Source: Algimonas ampicilliniresistens
GTDB lineage: Bacteria; Pseudomonadota; Alphaproteobacteria; Caulobacterales; Maricaulaceae
Reading direction: 5' to 3'
Assembly (NCBI RefSeq): GCF_030159955.1
Contig: NZ_BSNK01000002.1
Location: 62,001 to 126,000 of the forward strand
Length of the DNA: 64,000 bases
Within the stretch, counting starts at the first letter, position 1, and every line of letters starts with the position of its first letter. A program made the position numbers and the translations under genes. Below the pieces are notes generated by a model that was not told the DNA's origin, made no database searches, and saw only the letters and a list, made by a program, of their open reading frames with translations. This document shows positions 16,147-25,494 of the stretch, piece by piece.

Positions 16147-17793
16147 TTAAGCCTCCAAAATTTCGTATGCAGGAATAGTTAGGAATTCGGGCAGATCGGC
16201 GGATGTCGCCGTCTGAGTGAACAGGCGAGCGGCCTCTGGGAAACGACCGGCGATAAAAGTGTCGCGACCAAGCTCCGTCTGAAGCGCTTCAAACACCTCG
16301 TCATAGATGCGCCCGTAAAGCGTGCTGCTCATGCGTTCGGATGATCCGTCCGCGAGTTGCACATCTGCACCGTGACGCAGCCATTGCCAGACTTGTGCGC
16401 GGCTGATTTCAGCCGTTGCGGCATCTTCCATTAATCCGTGGATCGGGACCGCGCCGCGGCCTGACAGCCAGGCCGCGATGTAACGAATACCGACTTCGAT
16501 ATTGGTCCGCAGACCGGCTTCGGTAATCGTGCCGTCATGTGGTTCCAACATCGCCTCATCGCTGATGCGCGGAGCCTGACGTTTGGCCTTGATCTGGTGC
16601 TTACCTGGCATGTGAGCGTCAAAAGTTTCGGTGGCCGCCGCAACCATTGCAGGATGCGCAACCCAAGTGCCGTCGTGACCAGCACGGACTTCACGTTCCT
16701 TGTCAGCGCGAATTTTGGCAAATGCTGCATCATTGGCTGCGTCATCATTTTTGACTGGGATCTGTGCCGCCATACCGCCCATCGCGTGAGCCCCACGACG
16801 ATGGCAGGTTTCAATCAAGCGGAGGGAGTAGGCGCGCAGGAAATCGCGATCCATGCCGACTTGTGCCCGGTCAGGCAGCAAGAAGGCTTTATGGTTCCGC
16901 AGCGTCTTAATGTAAGAGAAGATGTAGTCCCAACGTCCACAATTCAGCCCCGTAATGTGGCGACGCAGGACGTAGAGGATCTCTTCCATCTGGAAGGCGG
17001 CGGGCAAGGTTTCGATCAAAACAGTTGCTTTAATCGTCCCGTTTTCAATACCCAGTGACGCTTGGGCGAAGTTGAACACGTCATTCCACAGACGAGCTTC
17101 CTGATAGGACTCTAACTTCGGCAGGTAGAAGAAGGGTCCACGACCATCCGACGCCAGTGCCACACCATTGTGGAACAGGTGCAGACCTAAATCGAACAGG
17201 GAGGCCGACATAGGCAGGCCATCAACGGTCACGTTCTTCTCTTCCAAATGCCAGCCGCGCGGACGGACCAACAATGTCGCTGGGTTGTCGCCAATGACGT
17301 AAGCCCGCTTTTCTGTTTTCATGGTCAGCTGACCGTTTGTGTAATCGATCATATTCGCCTGACCTTCGATCATGTTGGCGAAGGTCGGCGAAGAGGCGTC
17401 TTCAAAGTCAGCCATGAACTGTGTTGCGCCGCTATTGAACGCATTGATCATCATCTTGCGGCTAACGGGGCCTGTGATCTCGACGCGGCGGTCTGTTAGC
17501 GCTTTGGGGGCCGGATCGACTTCCCAGGCGCTGTTGCGAATATGAGCCGTCTCAAGCGGGACCCCAGGCAGCTCACCATCGTCGAAACGGTCTTGGCGAA
17601 GTTGGCGATCTGACAGCAGAATACGGCGCTGCGGCCCGAATCGCCTCTCAAGGTCCGCCAGAAATAGAAGGGCATCCGGCGTTAGGACACGATCCAGATC
17701 GGCGACGGCCTCTCCTGATTTTGGGCCCACAACTTTGGCTAACACGCGGTGACGCGGGATCGGGGTGGTCTCAGGGGTAACGGGCGCATTCAT
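16147..17793 (-). CDS. aceB: Malate synthase (type A)
   Basis: The protein is about 548 residues and condenses glyoxylate with acetyl-CoA to malate. Type A features include TGPVSRKMMINAFNSGA, MADFEDASSP and LIETLPAAFQMEEILYVLR, and GAHAMGGMAAQIPVK. The start at 17793 (MNAPVTPETTP) is chosen because GGAGAG lies just upstream; longer frames to 18048 would cross into the regulator gene. It is the first gene of the aceB-aceA operon and is divergent from an ScfR-type regulator. Confidence 0.94.
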   Translation of the reverse strand: MNAPVTPETTPIPRHRVLAKVVGPKSGEAVADLDRVLTPDALLFLADLERRFGPQRRILLSDRQLRQDRFDDGELPGVPLETAHIRNSAWEVDPAPKALTDRRVEITGPVSRKMMINAFNSGATQFMADFEDASSPTFANMIEGQANMIDYTNGQLTMKTEKRAYVIGDNPATLLVRPRGWHLEEKNVTVDGLPMSASLFDLGLHLFHNGVALASDGRGPFFYLPKLESYQEARLWNDVFNFAQASLGIENGTIKATVLIETLPAAFQMEEILYVLRRHITGLNCGRWDYIFSYIKTLRNHKAFLLPDRAQVGMDRDFLRAYSLRLIETCHRRGAHAMGGMAAQIPVKNDDAANDAAFAKIRADKEREVRAGHDGTWVAHPAMVAAATETFDAHMPGKHQIKAKRQAPRISDEAMLEPHDGTITEAGLRTNIEVGIRYIAAWLSGRGAVPIHGLMEDAATAEISRAQVWQWLRHGADVQLADGSSERMSSTLYGRIYDEVFEALQTELGRDTFIAGRFPEAARLFTQTATSADLPEFLTIPAYEILEA

Positions 17794-17847
17794 GGCACTC
17801 TCCAACAAAATCGTGTGAGCGTCCGTTAGCGAGTTTTTTTGTATGAG

Positions 17848-17915
17848 TCTGTAAAATGCGGGTTGCTTTGTTGCGTTTGTAAAGTCAAAATCAGTAATAT
17901 GGTGAACTCTGTAAA
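17848..17915. promoter_or_regulatory. Repeated TGTAAA sites, putative ScfR/RamB-type operators
   Basis: TCTGTAAA (17848-17855), TTTGTAAA (17876-17883) and TCTGTAAA (17908-17915) lie 28-32 bp apart in the aceB/regulator divergent region, the last just inside the regulator gene. RamB and PccR relatives bind TTTGCAAA-like sites, from which the middle copy differs by one base. The sites could serve control of aceBA and autoregulation. Confidence 0.45.
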
Positions 17916-19335
17916 CAAGCGTGGGGAAAAGATTTTGATCGGCCCACGGCTCCGGCGGCTCCGCACAAGTCTGGGCCTGACCCAGACTCGCATGGCTGAG
18001 GATCTGGGCATCTCTGGTAGCTACCTCAATCTGATGGAGCGCAACCAACGCGCCGTTTCGGCTAAGGTGTTGCTGCGCCTGTCAGAGACCTATGACATCA
18101 ACCTCTCGGCGCTGACGTCCGGAACGGACCAACAGTTGGTCGGTGAATTGTTCGAAGCCTTGCGCGACCCGGCGCTCGGTCGTGATCGCGTGCCAAAATC
18201 TGAAGTGGAGGATGTGGTGGGCGCAAGCCCTGCCACCGCCCGCGCGCTCGTCAACCTACATCAACGCTATACCGAACTCTCGCGGCGGCTTGTAAGGGAA
18301 GAAGGCGCCGACGAAGCAGCGAGCGCTTTACAAGGCACCGTTCCGGCTACCGATCTTGTCCGCGATGTCTTGCAGCGCGCACGCAATTATTTCGACCCGC
18401 TCGACCGCGCCGCAGAAGATCTCCACACAGAGCTTGAATTGCGCCGGACTGAGCCACTTACTGCGCTCATCGCCCGGATGAAGGATCACCATAACACCGT
18501 CGTTCGCATCCTTCCAAATGATGTAATGGTTGATATGCTGCGCTATTATGATCGCCATTCCGGGCGGTTGAACCTGTCTGAACTTCTGCCCGCCAGTTCC
18601 CGCCGGTTCCAGATCGCGTTTCAGATTGGGATGTTGGAGCAACGCAGCGTTATCGACACGATCGTTGAGCGCGCCGATCTGCCAACCATTGATGCCAAGC
18701 GATTGCTCCGTACAACCCTCGCCAACTATTTCGCGGCCGCTCTACTGATGCCTTACGGGCCGTTTCTGAAAGCCGCCGAAGCTCTTCGTTACGATATCGA
18801 CGCGCTCGCCCACCGGTTTGGTTCCTCGGCTGAACAGGTCGCCCACCGCCTCACTACGCTGTCACGACCCGAAGCGCGCGGCGTTCCGATGTTTTTCGTC
18901 CGCATCGACATTGCTGGAAATCTATCGAAGCGGTTTAGCCAAGGCCGATTCGTGTTCCCACGATTTGGTGGAGTTTGCCCGCGGTGGGCCATCCACGAAG
19001 CCTTCGCCTCGCCGGATAAGCCGCTGGTTCAATCAGTGGAGATGCCGGACGGGGAGACATATCTCACAGTCGCGCGCCGCGTGACCCGCTCCGGTGGGAC
19101 TAGCTCGGCCCCCTCGCAGAGCTTTGCCATCGGGCTCGGTTGCGACATGACCCATGCCAAGCGCCTCGTCTATTCAGATTGGTTATCGGGCAACCCGATG
19201 CCGATTGGGCCAAATTGCTATTTGTGTGAACGAGAAGCCTGCCCGCAACGCGCCCATCCGCCACTTGGCCGCGCCCTCGCCCATGACGAGCGCGCGCGGG
19301 GTCTAAGTCAGTTCGCTTTTGCCCCAGACCACTAG
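17899..19335 (+). CDS. ScfR/RamB/PccR-type short-chain acyl-CoA-responsive regulator
   Basis: The protein is about 478 residues. An N-terminal XRE helix-turn-helix (LRTSLGLTQTRMAEDLGISG, SYLNLMERNQRAVS) is followed by a domain with a Zn-peptidase-like helix region (FAAALLMPYG) and a cysteine-rich end, CYLCEREACPQR. This matches the ScfR family, whose members (RamB, PccR) sense short-chain acyl-CoA and control acetate, propionate and glyoxylate metabolism. Divergence from aceBA strongly suggests that it regulates the glyoxylate bypass. I start at the ATG at 17899, just before the conserved region; an ATG at 17839 is weaker. Its 3' end overlaps the convergent DUF4386 gene by 33 bp. Confidence 0.85.
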   Translation: MVNSVNKRGEKILIGPRLRRLRTSLGLTQTRMAEDLGISGSYLNLMERNQRAVSAKVLLRLSETYDINLSALTSGTDQQLVGELFEALRDPALGRDRVPKSEVEDVVGASPATARALVNLHQRYTELSRRLVREEGADEAASALQGTVPATDLVRDVLQRARNYFDPLDRAAEDLHTELELRRTEPLTALIARMKDHHNTVVRILPNDVMVDMLRYYDRHSGRLNLSELLPASSRRFQIAFQIGMLEQRSVIDTIVERADLPTIDAKRLLRTTLANYFAAALLMPYGPFLKAAEALRYDIDALAHRFGSSAEQVAHRLTTLSRPEARGVPMFFVRIDIAGNLSKRFSQGRFVFPRFGGVCPRWAIHEAFASPDKPLVQSVEMPDGETYLTVARRVTRSGGTSSAPSQSFAIGLGCDMTHAKRLVYSDWLSGNPMPIGPNCYLCEREACPQRAHPPLGRALAHDERARGLSQFAFAPDH

Positions 19336-19983
19336 GTAAATCCCAGTTGCAATCAGGGCCGTCAGATTAGCCAGCATGAAGGCCATGGTCACAAGATCGT
19401 GGCCGAAGGCGGGAATAAAATCTCTCGCGACGATAGAAACTGCGACAAAGAGCGAGGCAAAAAACCCCCATCCCGCCGTGATCTTCGGCAGCCCGCCCGC
19501 GCGCAGAAACAACCAGAAGAAACCCGCATTAGACACTGAAGACAACACCAAGCTAAGGTGGAAAGACGTATAGTCCGACGTCGCCTGCAAGCCTGCCAAT
19601 AGAAGCCGTTGCTCGGCGCTCGCTAAGGACTGATAAGCGACCCCACCTGCCAGCTCCGCCACATTCATGGCAGCGACCGCGCCGACGAGGGACAATAGCC
19701 CCGCGCCCAAACCAACAAGCAGGCTCCACCCCGCCAGCAAAGGGCCTTTGGTTTTCAAAAGACGAAACACGCCCACAAGAAACAATATGTTCAACCCGAG
19801 GACGAGCAAGGAGAGGTAGGCCCGACCACGAAGGCGCGTTTCCGCTTCCAACATCGCACTAGCTGTTGCTTCAACGTCAGCCGAAAGATTGATGTCGATG
19901 CCGGCATTAACGGTCAGCGCCCCAATGATGCCGATGATGATGGTCGCGAGTAAAGCGTGACCTGTAATATTGGACGTGTTCAT
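19303..19983 (-). CDS. DUF4386-like polytopic membrane protein
   Basis: The 226-residue protein has about six predicted membrane segments and the layout of DUF4386 proteins: an N-terminal segment LLATIIIGIIGALTV, an extracytoplasmic stretch, LLVLGLNILFLVGVFRLLK, and later segments ending near VWGKSELT. No catalytic motif is visible and the function is unknown. The gene lies downstream of a TonB receptor/PepSY pair with a 108-bp gap, and its 3' end overlaps the ScfR regulator gene by 33 bp on the opposite strand. Confidence 0.7.
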   Translation of the reverse strand: MNTSNITGHALLATIIIGIIGALTVNAGIDINLSADVEATASAMLEAETRLRGRAYLSLLVLGLNILFLVGVFRLLKTKGPLLAGWSLLVGLGAGLLSLVGAVAAMNVAELAGGVAYQSLASAEQRLLLAGLQATSDYTSFHLSLVLSSVSNAGFFWLFLRAGGLPKITAGWGFFASLFVAVSIVARDFIPAFGHDLVTMAFMLANLTALIATGIYLVVWGKSELT

Positions 19984-20091
19984 ATCGATCCCCGTGCAAT
20001 GTGATTGCTGGGTATCGCCCTAGACGCGCTAATGCGGTGAGATCAAGAAATTTATCGTTTTTCGATAAATATAATACAGATAAACCAGCGC

Positions 20092-21501
20092 CTAAAGCCG
20101 ACCGGTCGCTTTCCAACGCCGGATTTGCATCATCACGCCAGTTACGAAGAGCAGCATAGCGAGCGCAATCACGATCAGGAGCGCGGGTTCGCGCCGATAT
20201 TGGATCACTCGCAAGCGCCAATTGACGACGTGGACATTGTAATAGCGCTCTAAGAATATCTCGGTCCCGGTCCGTGGGTCATGAACATGACCCGTAACTT
20301 GATCGATGGCGACAGCGCCCGCCGTTGGCTCCGTAAAATAGCCTTTCCAGACCGGATAAGGCCCGGTGTAAAAATAGAAGTCTAAATCCTGCGGCCCTTC
20401 CGCGACCTCCCAGCGCTCAATCGATCCTGCGGCTTCCGGAACAAGCCGACGCAATACAATCGCATCGCGATCTGCCTCCGTCAGTTTCAACGTCTGGCCA
20501 TCCCGCGCGCTCCAAAGCACTTGATCCGGATTTCGCCCTGGCCAGCGAACTTGGTAGACGGGCTCGCCCCCAAGCATACGAAGGACAATAGCGGACGGCG
20601 CGCCACGCGCATCCGAGACGTCGAAAATATCGGTCGGGTGAACGGCCACTGCGGTCCAATCGATCGGAGCGACGTCATGCTTCAGGATGTTTTCCGCTTG
20701 ATCTCGAAGAGGGTGCAGCAACCAGACAATCCCGAGACCCGATGTCACCCAGAAGAATACCTGTACCGCCAGAACTAACCCGACGATCTGGTGGATTTTC
20801 ATTGCTTTCGGAATAGCGCGCTTCTTGAGATAGAGTTTCTTGAAGGCCAGCACGCCCATGACCGCTGCGCTAAAGAACAGCAGCGCAAAAAAACTTAAGA
20901 CGATGTTTCGTCGGAATTCGGCCTGGCCCGAATAATCCATGATATGGATGGTCGTGGCCAGGTTTTCCAAAAACTTCATACGGGTGGTCTGAGTGATATA
21001 TTCGCCCGTCGTCGGACTGAAAAACAGAACCGCCTGCTCTGCCTCAACGCGCCAAGCCGGGATCGGGAGTTTTTGATACTCGACCGTATTGCGTGTTTTC
21101 AGACTGACGTTTGATACATCAATGTTCTCACCCGTCATCTCCGACGCTAGCTGCGCAATTCGGGCAGGTTCGATTTGTATAAGAACCGCGAGCGTATCAG
21201 GAGAAACGACACGGTCTTCGTCAAAGCTAAGGCGAACCGTCGGACCCGCGTGATCAAGCGCAACCCGCATGACGCCATCCGGAGCGCCCGCCTTTAAAGC
21301 GTTCAGATCCGGCCAAGTCGCAACAGCATCGACGGAGATGGGTGCAGGCGCACGGTAGGCCGTCAGGGACGCCCGCGCGATCATCGTCATGATAAGCGCC
21401 GTCGTCAGCCAGATCCCCAACTGCAGCAGCAACGCCAGTGTAAACCAGCGATGCCACTTTAGTAATTTGAGCCGGAGCGCCGGAGAGATCAGGCCCGCCA
21501 T
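20092..21501 (-). CDS. PepSY-domain inner-membrane protein
   Basis: The 469-residue protein has four membrane segments (about 15-40, 200-225, 240-265, 440-465) and large periplasmic parts, one with VVSPDTLAVLIQIEPARIAQ of PepSY character. HRWF in the first segment and KIHQIVGLVLA in the third supply candidate haem-ligand histidines, as in other PepSY reductases. Its ATG is two bases after the stop of the TonB receptor gene, so they form an operon. It likely handles reduction or release of the metal or ligand brought in by that receptor. It is longer than the PepSY protein at 2549-3694 and not an obvious close paralogue. Confidence 0.8.
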   Translation of the reverse strand: MAGLISPALRLKLLKWHRWFTLALLLQLGIWLTTALIMTMIARASLTAYRAPAPISVDAVATWPDLNALKAGAPDGVMRVALDHAGPTVRLSFDEDRVVSPDTLAVLIQIEPARIAQLASEMTGENIDVSNVSLKTRNTVEYQKLPIPAWRVEAEQAVLFFSPTTGEYITQTTRMKFLENLATTIHIMDYSGQAEFRRNIVLSFFALLFFSAAVMGVLAFKKLYLKKRAIPKAMKIHQIVGLVLAVQVFFWVTSGLGIVWLLHPLRDQAENILKHDVAPIDWTAVAVHPTDIFDVSDARGAPSAIVLRMLGGEPVYQVRWPGRNPDQVLWSARDGQTLKLTEADRDAIVLRRLVPEAAGSIERWEVAEGPQDLDFYFYTGPYPVWKGYFTEPTAGAVAIDQVTGHVHDPRTGTEIFLERYYNVHVVNWRLRVIQYRREPALLIVIALAMLLFVTGVMMQIRRWKATGRL

Positions 21502-21503
21502 GA

Positions 21504-23933
21504 CTAGAACTTGTAAGAGGCTCTCACCCCAAACTGCGATTTGCGCGGACCGGAAATCGTGAAGTCACGATAGAAGGTAAAGCGTCGGTTCGGCAGGAAG
21601 ATGAAAGACCGGACCGGATCAGGGATCAGCAGTGGGCGGTTGAAGTCGAGCAGACGCGTCACAACTAGGGGCGTGTTATCGCCTAGAACATTGTTGTAAA
21701 ACGCTGACAGGCTCCAATTCCCACGATCGATGCCGGTCCGCAGATTCAGCATATGCGAATCGCCTGTATGCGAAAGATTGAACACCTGCACGAACCGCTT
21801 GGACTCATAATTGTAATCCGCACGAGCAAACCAGTCCGTCGTGTCGCTGATAGGGATTGTATAGGTACCCGATGCATTGATCTGGTGGGCGGGCGTTTGC
21901 GGCAGTTTATTGCCTGCAAGCTGTCCATTTAAGCCGTCCACATCACCGGGCTGACCCGACGCAATCCCGTCCGTATCAAACAACTCCTCAGCATTTTCAT
22001 CGTAAAAGTCTGTCAGTTCAGCGTTGCTGTAGGAATAGCCCAGCGAGTAGTCGAACCGATCAACGGATCCAAAGAGCTCAGCTTCAAAGCCAAAGATTTC
22101 CGAAGCCCCTGCGTTGACCACAGCCGGGAACGTCGTCCCGGACCGACCGCCTGATGAAGCCGTTGTATAGGGTTGGGACTGCGTCAGCTGCTGATCAGAC
22201 CAATCGATGTAATAGGCCGAAAGATTATAGTTGAGACGCCCGGTTCCGTCCTGCCCCTTAACCCCAACTTCGTACGACCAAATCGACTCTTCTTCAAATG
22301 TGGCGAAGTCCCGCGTGAATTCAGCAAAATCTTGTGGATTGAAGAATTCAGATTGAGGCGGCACGGAGTTGAAACCGCCCGGCTTATTACCCTTGGCAAT
22401 TGATCCGTAAATATTCGTATTTTCATTCAGAGAATAACGCGCCGTGACCCGTGGCAGGAAGCTATCATATTTGATCTCACGAATGTCCGTGAAGGCCGGG
22501 CGGGTCGTGGAATCAGCCGCACCTAATACTTCTTCCGTCGCCGTGATTGTGTCTTCTTGATAGCGCGCTTCAAGCGAGAGGGTTAGGTCTTCCGTCGCAT
22601 CATATTCGACCATACCATAAACGGCGATGTTTTCGACCTTGTCGCCAGAATCAAACAGTCGCGGACGGTTAGATTGGCCATTAGGCGCATAAACGCCGCC
22701 TGCATCAAAGCCTTCGCCGTCATTTTCTTCGAAATAGTATCCGCCTGCGAGCCAGCGGAACTGTTTGTCGCGTGGCGACAGGATCCGAAGCTCTTGCGAG
22801 AAATCGTTCCGGGATGTTTTGCCGATGGAGAAGTTTGGCGCTGTTGATGACACCAAAGCATTATCGAAAATATTGATATTGTCGGAGCTGTTATAGGCCG
22901 TGATCGATGTCAGCGAGTACCCATTGTCCAAATCCCAATCCATTTGCAGACTGGACCGGAAACTATCGCGTTCAATCCCTTCATAACCTAAATCATTAAG
23001 CTCAGCATCGTTGAAGGCGAGCGTGTCCGGCACTTCAATTTCGCCGCAGAAGTAACCGCGAGACCGGTTGGACGAGAGATCAATTCCAAAGAAGGAGCCA
23101 GTCACATTAGGCTGGAAGCAGTTCAAATTATTGCTGCCCAATCCGCCATAAGCGAAGCCGCCATCGCGCACTTGAGAATAGCCCAGATTGAGCCGAGCCG
23201 TGAACGCGTCGGTCGGCTTGAAGACCAGTTTACCGCCGACATTAGTTGTTTCCTGCGCGCCGAGATTGTCGCCGCCATCCGCATTCTCATAGTCGCCGCC
23301 AAACGTATTAAAGCGGGCATTGATTTCACCGTAGAGTATGCCTTCCTTGATCGGACCGTTAACATAGCCCGTCAGCTCATAGGCGTCATGCTCAGCGGCC
23401 ATTGCAGAAATGCGACCTTGCATTTCTTCGCCCGGATCACGGGTCACGAAATTGACAGCACCTGCAAAAGTATTGCGCCCAAACAGAGCAGATTGTGGTC
23501 CACGAATGACTTCCACACGCTCAAGATTATCGAGTTGATAAGAGGTGATGCTGTCAGAAACGAAGATCCCATCGACAAAGAAACCTGCATTGGGTGAGCC
23601 GAGAACATTGGACATGCCACGAATAGCAGGGCGGCTATTGGCGCCGCCTTCAGCCCGACCGAAACCTTGGCGGAAAGAGAAACCGGGTGTCTGCAACGCC
23701 ACATCTGCAATGCTGTCCAGTCCCGACCGCTCGATATCCGCGGCAGTGATTGCGGTAATGGAGAGCGGTACGTCGAGCAGCGTCTCTTCCGTCTTCCGGG
23801 CCGTGACGATGATCTCGTCCTTGATCCGGACAGTCTCGTCCGTGCTTTGAGCCAATGTCGGAGCGGCCACGCCAAGACCAAGGAGAAGTGCGGATGCACA
23901 GCTTGCCGTGCGGAATAAATTCGAATGCGTCAT
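21504..23933 (-). CDS. TonB-dependent outer-membrane receptor (PepSY-linked)
   Basis: This is an 809-residue receptor with a signal peptide (to about 29, TLAQ), TonB box DEIIVTARK (39-47), a plug with the VEVIRGPQSALFGRNTFAGA motif, and a barrel ending GVRASYKF. It resembles the large proteobacterial family of siderophore/vitamin-type receptors that carry a YGSIAKGNKPGGFN-type segment. The partner PepSY gene points to iron or another redox metal chelate. I saw no Fur-like box upstream, but a FixK/FNR-type palindrome lies in the divergent region shared with gntP. The substrate is unknown. Confidence 0.88.
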   Translation of the reverse strand: MTHSNLFRTASCASALLLGLGVAAPTLAQSTDETVRIKDEIIVTARKTEETLLDVPLSITAITAADIERSGLDSIADVALQTPGFSFRQGFGRAEGGANSRPAIRGMSNVLGSPNAGFFVDGIFVSDSITSYQLDNLERVEVIRGPQSALFGRNTFAGAVNFVTRDPGEEMQGRISAMAAEHDAYELTGYVNGPIKEGILYGEINARFNTFGGDYENADGGDNLGAQETTNVGGKLVFKPTDAFTARLNLGYSQVRDGGFAYGGLGSNNLNCFQPNVTGSFFGIDLSSNRSRGYFCGEIEVPDTLAFNDAELNDLGYEGIERDSFRSSLQMDWDLDNGYSLTSITAYNSSDNINIFDNALVSSTAPNFSIGKTSRNDFSQELRILSPRDKQFRWLAGGYYFEENDGEGFDAGGVYAPNGQSNRPRLFDSGDKVENIAVYGMVEYDATEDLTLSLEARYQEDTITATEEVLGAADSTTRPAFTDIREIKYDSFLPRVTARYSLNENTNIYGSIAKGNKPGGFNSVPPQSEFFNPQDFAEFTRDFATFEEESIWSYEVGVKGQDGTGRLNYNLSAYYIDWSDQQLTQSQPYTTASSGGRSGTTFPAVVNAGASEIFGFEAELFGSVDRFDYSLGYSYSNAELTDFYDENAEELFDTDGIASGQPGDVDGLNGQLAGNKLPQTPAHQINASGTYTIPISDTTDWFARADYNYESKRFVQVFNLSHTGDSHMLNLRTGIDRGNWSLSAFYNNVLGDNTPLVVTRLLDFNRPLLIPDPVRSFIFLPNRRFTFYRDFTISGPRKSQFGVRASYKF

Positions 23934-24034
23934 ATAATCCCCTTGGGTCTGGAAATAGTTCCGGACATCGAACCGGCTGTCCCGAGCCGTGTTGCGTTAG
24001 GGTGTGACAATCCAACACATGCATTGAAGCGGAC

Positions 24035-24048
24035 TTGATATGGGTCAA
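24035..24048. promoter_or_regulatory. FixK/FNR-type box
   Basis: TTGATATGGGTCAA has the TTGAY-N4-RTCAA form of CRP/FNR-family sites, as bound by FixK or FNR. It lies about 100 bp from the TonB receptor start and 111 bp from the gntP start, so either gene could be oxygen-regulated. Confidence 0.45.
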
Positions 24049-24159
24049 GTTTAGCCACCCATTTTGTCTTGAGCTAATTTCCCTGCCGCGCGCTCTATCG
24101 ATTTCTAACGTGACGACCCGCATCGCCTGATTTAGGGCCGCATGCAGGGGAGATTTCAC

Positions 24160-25494
24160 ATGGCCTATCCGCTTGTCATGACGGTTGTCGCTATTGCGGG
24201 ACTGCTGCTTCTGGTTTTGCGCTTTCGATTACCCGCATTTATTGCGCTGCTCTTCGTGTCTCTCGGCTTTGGCCTATCGGTCGGCATGGCTCCGATGGAT
24301 GTTATCGAAGCGGTCAAAACAGGCATGGGCGGGACGCTCGGTTTCGTCGCCGTCGTCGTCGGTCTCGGCGCTATGATGGGCGCACTGCTCGAAGCGTCGG
24401 GCGGGGTTGGGGCTATTTCAGACACGATCTTGAAACGTTTCGGCGAGCGACGATCACAAGGGGCTCTCGGCGTGATCGGTTTTCTTGTCGCGATCCCCGT
24501 CTTCTTCGATGTCGCCTTCATTATCCTCATGCCAGTTCTACTTGGCCTGCGCGACAAAACAGGGAAGAGCCTTGTCTATTTCGCGATCCCGCTATTGGCA
24601 GGACTCGCTGTCACTCATGCCTTCATCCCGCCGACGCCCGGACCCATTGCCGTAGCCGAAATCCTAGGGGCCGATCTGGGTTGGGTCATTCTGTTCGGGG
24701 CAATTGCGGGCCTCCCCGCCATGTTAGTCGGCGGGCCGATGTTGGCGCGGATCATTGCCGACCGTCCGGAATTTGCCGTCACGCAAGCCATCGATTTTGC
24801 GCCCGGTTTAGACGCCCCCGCCAACCCAATCAGTTTTGGGGCTGCCATGAGCGTGATCGCCTTGCCACTTATGCTCATCCTCGGCGCGACGATCACCATG
24901 GCGCTGGATCTCTCGGGCACAGCCGCAACAATTATCGCCTTCGTCGGTCATCCCTTCGTCGCGCTGCTGATCGCCTGTCTTTACGCTTGGTATGCCTTTG
25001 GCATTCGGCGCGGGATGGCGGCGGGCGATGTCCATAATGCAATGCTGAAATCGCTGGAACCCGCTGGCCTTGTCGTTCTGGTCACGGGCGCGGGCGGCGT
25101 GTTCAAGCAAATCTTGGTCGACAGTGGCGCGGGCCGTCTCCTGGCCGAAGCGCTCACGGCGGGCTCTATGCCGATCCTGCTCTTCGCATTTATCGTCGCA
25201 CTCATCGTCCGAGTGGCGCAAGGCTCTGCGACCGTCGCCATGATCACGGCGGCGGGTTTGACCGCTCCCGTCGCACAAGTCGCCGGTGTCGAGGGGGCTG
25301 GGCTTGCGCTAATTGTGATCGCAATCGCGTCTGGCGCATCCATGCTGAGCCACGTCAATGATAGCGGCTTCTGGTTAGTCAGCCGCTATCTCGGCCTGAC
25401 AGAGTCGCAAACACTACGCAGCTGGACCGTCTCAACTACATTGATCGGCCTGACAGGCTTCGCCGTCTGCTGCGCCTTATCACTCGTCGTCTAA
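24160..25494 (+). CDS. gntP: GntP-family gluconate:H+ symporter
   Basis: The protein is about 444 residues with roughly a dozen membrane segments. It shows GntP-family features such as FVAVVVGLGAMMGALLEASG, IPVFFDVAFIILMPVL, HAFIPPTPGPIAVAE and NDSGFWLVSRYLGL. It should import gluconate or a related sugar acid with protons. The start at 24160 has GGGGAG upstream. A gluconokinase gene converges from the other side, overlapping its 3' end by 15 bp, which supports gluconate as the substrate. A FixK-like site lies upstream. Confidence 0.9.
   Translation: MAYPLVMTVVAIAGLLLLVLRFRLPAFIALLFVSLGFGLSVGMAPMDVIEAVKTGMGGTLGFVAVVVGLGAMMGALLEASGGVGAISDTILKRFGERRSQGALGVIGFLVAIPVFFDVAFIILMPVLLGLRDKTGKSLVYFAIPLLAGLAVTHAFIPPTPGPIAVAEILGADLGWVILFGAIAGLPAMLVGGPMLARIIADRPEFAVTQAIDFAPGLDAPANPISFGAAMSVIALPLMLILGATITMALDLSGTAATIIAFVGHPFVALLIACLYAWYAFGIRRGMAAGDVHNAMLKSLEPAGLVVLVTGAGGVFKQILVDSGAGRLLAEALTAGSMPILLFAFIVALIVRVAQGSATVAMITAAGLTAPVAQVAGVEGAGLALIVIAIASGASMLSHVNDSGFWLVSRYLGLTESQTLRSWTVSTTLIGLTGFAVCCALSLVV

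Noticed and set aside
20092-23933. Second TonB/PepSY pair considered as a duplicate of the island cassette
   Set aside because: Lengths and motifs differ clearly (809 and 469 against 681 and 381 residues), no haem oxygenase is linked, and no Fur-like site was found.
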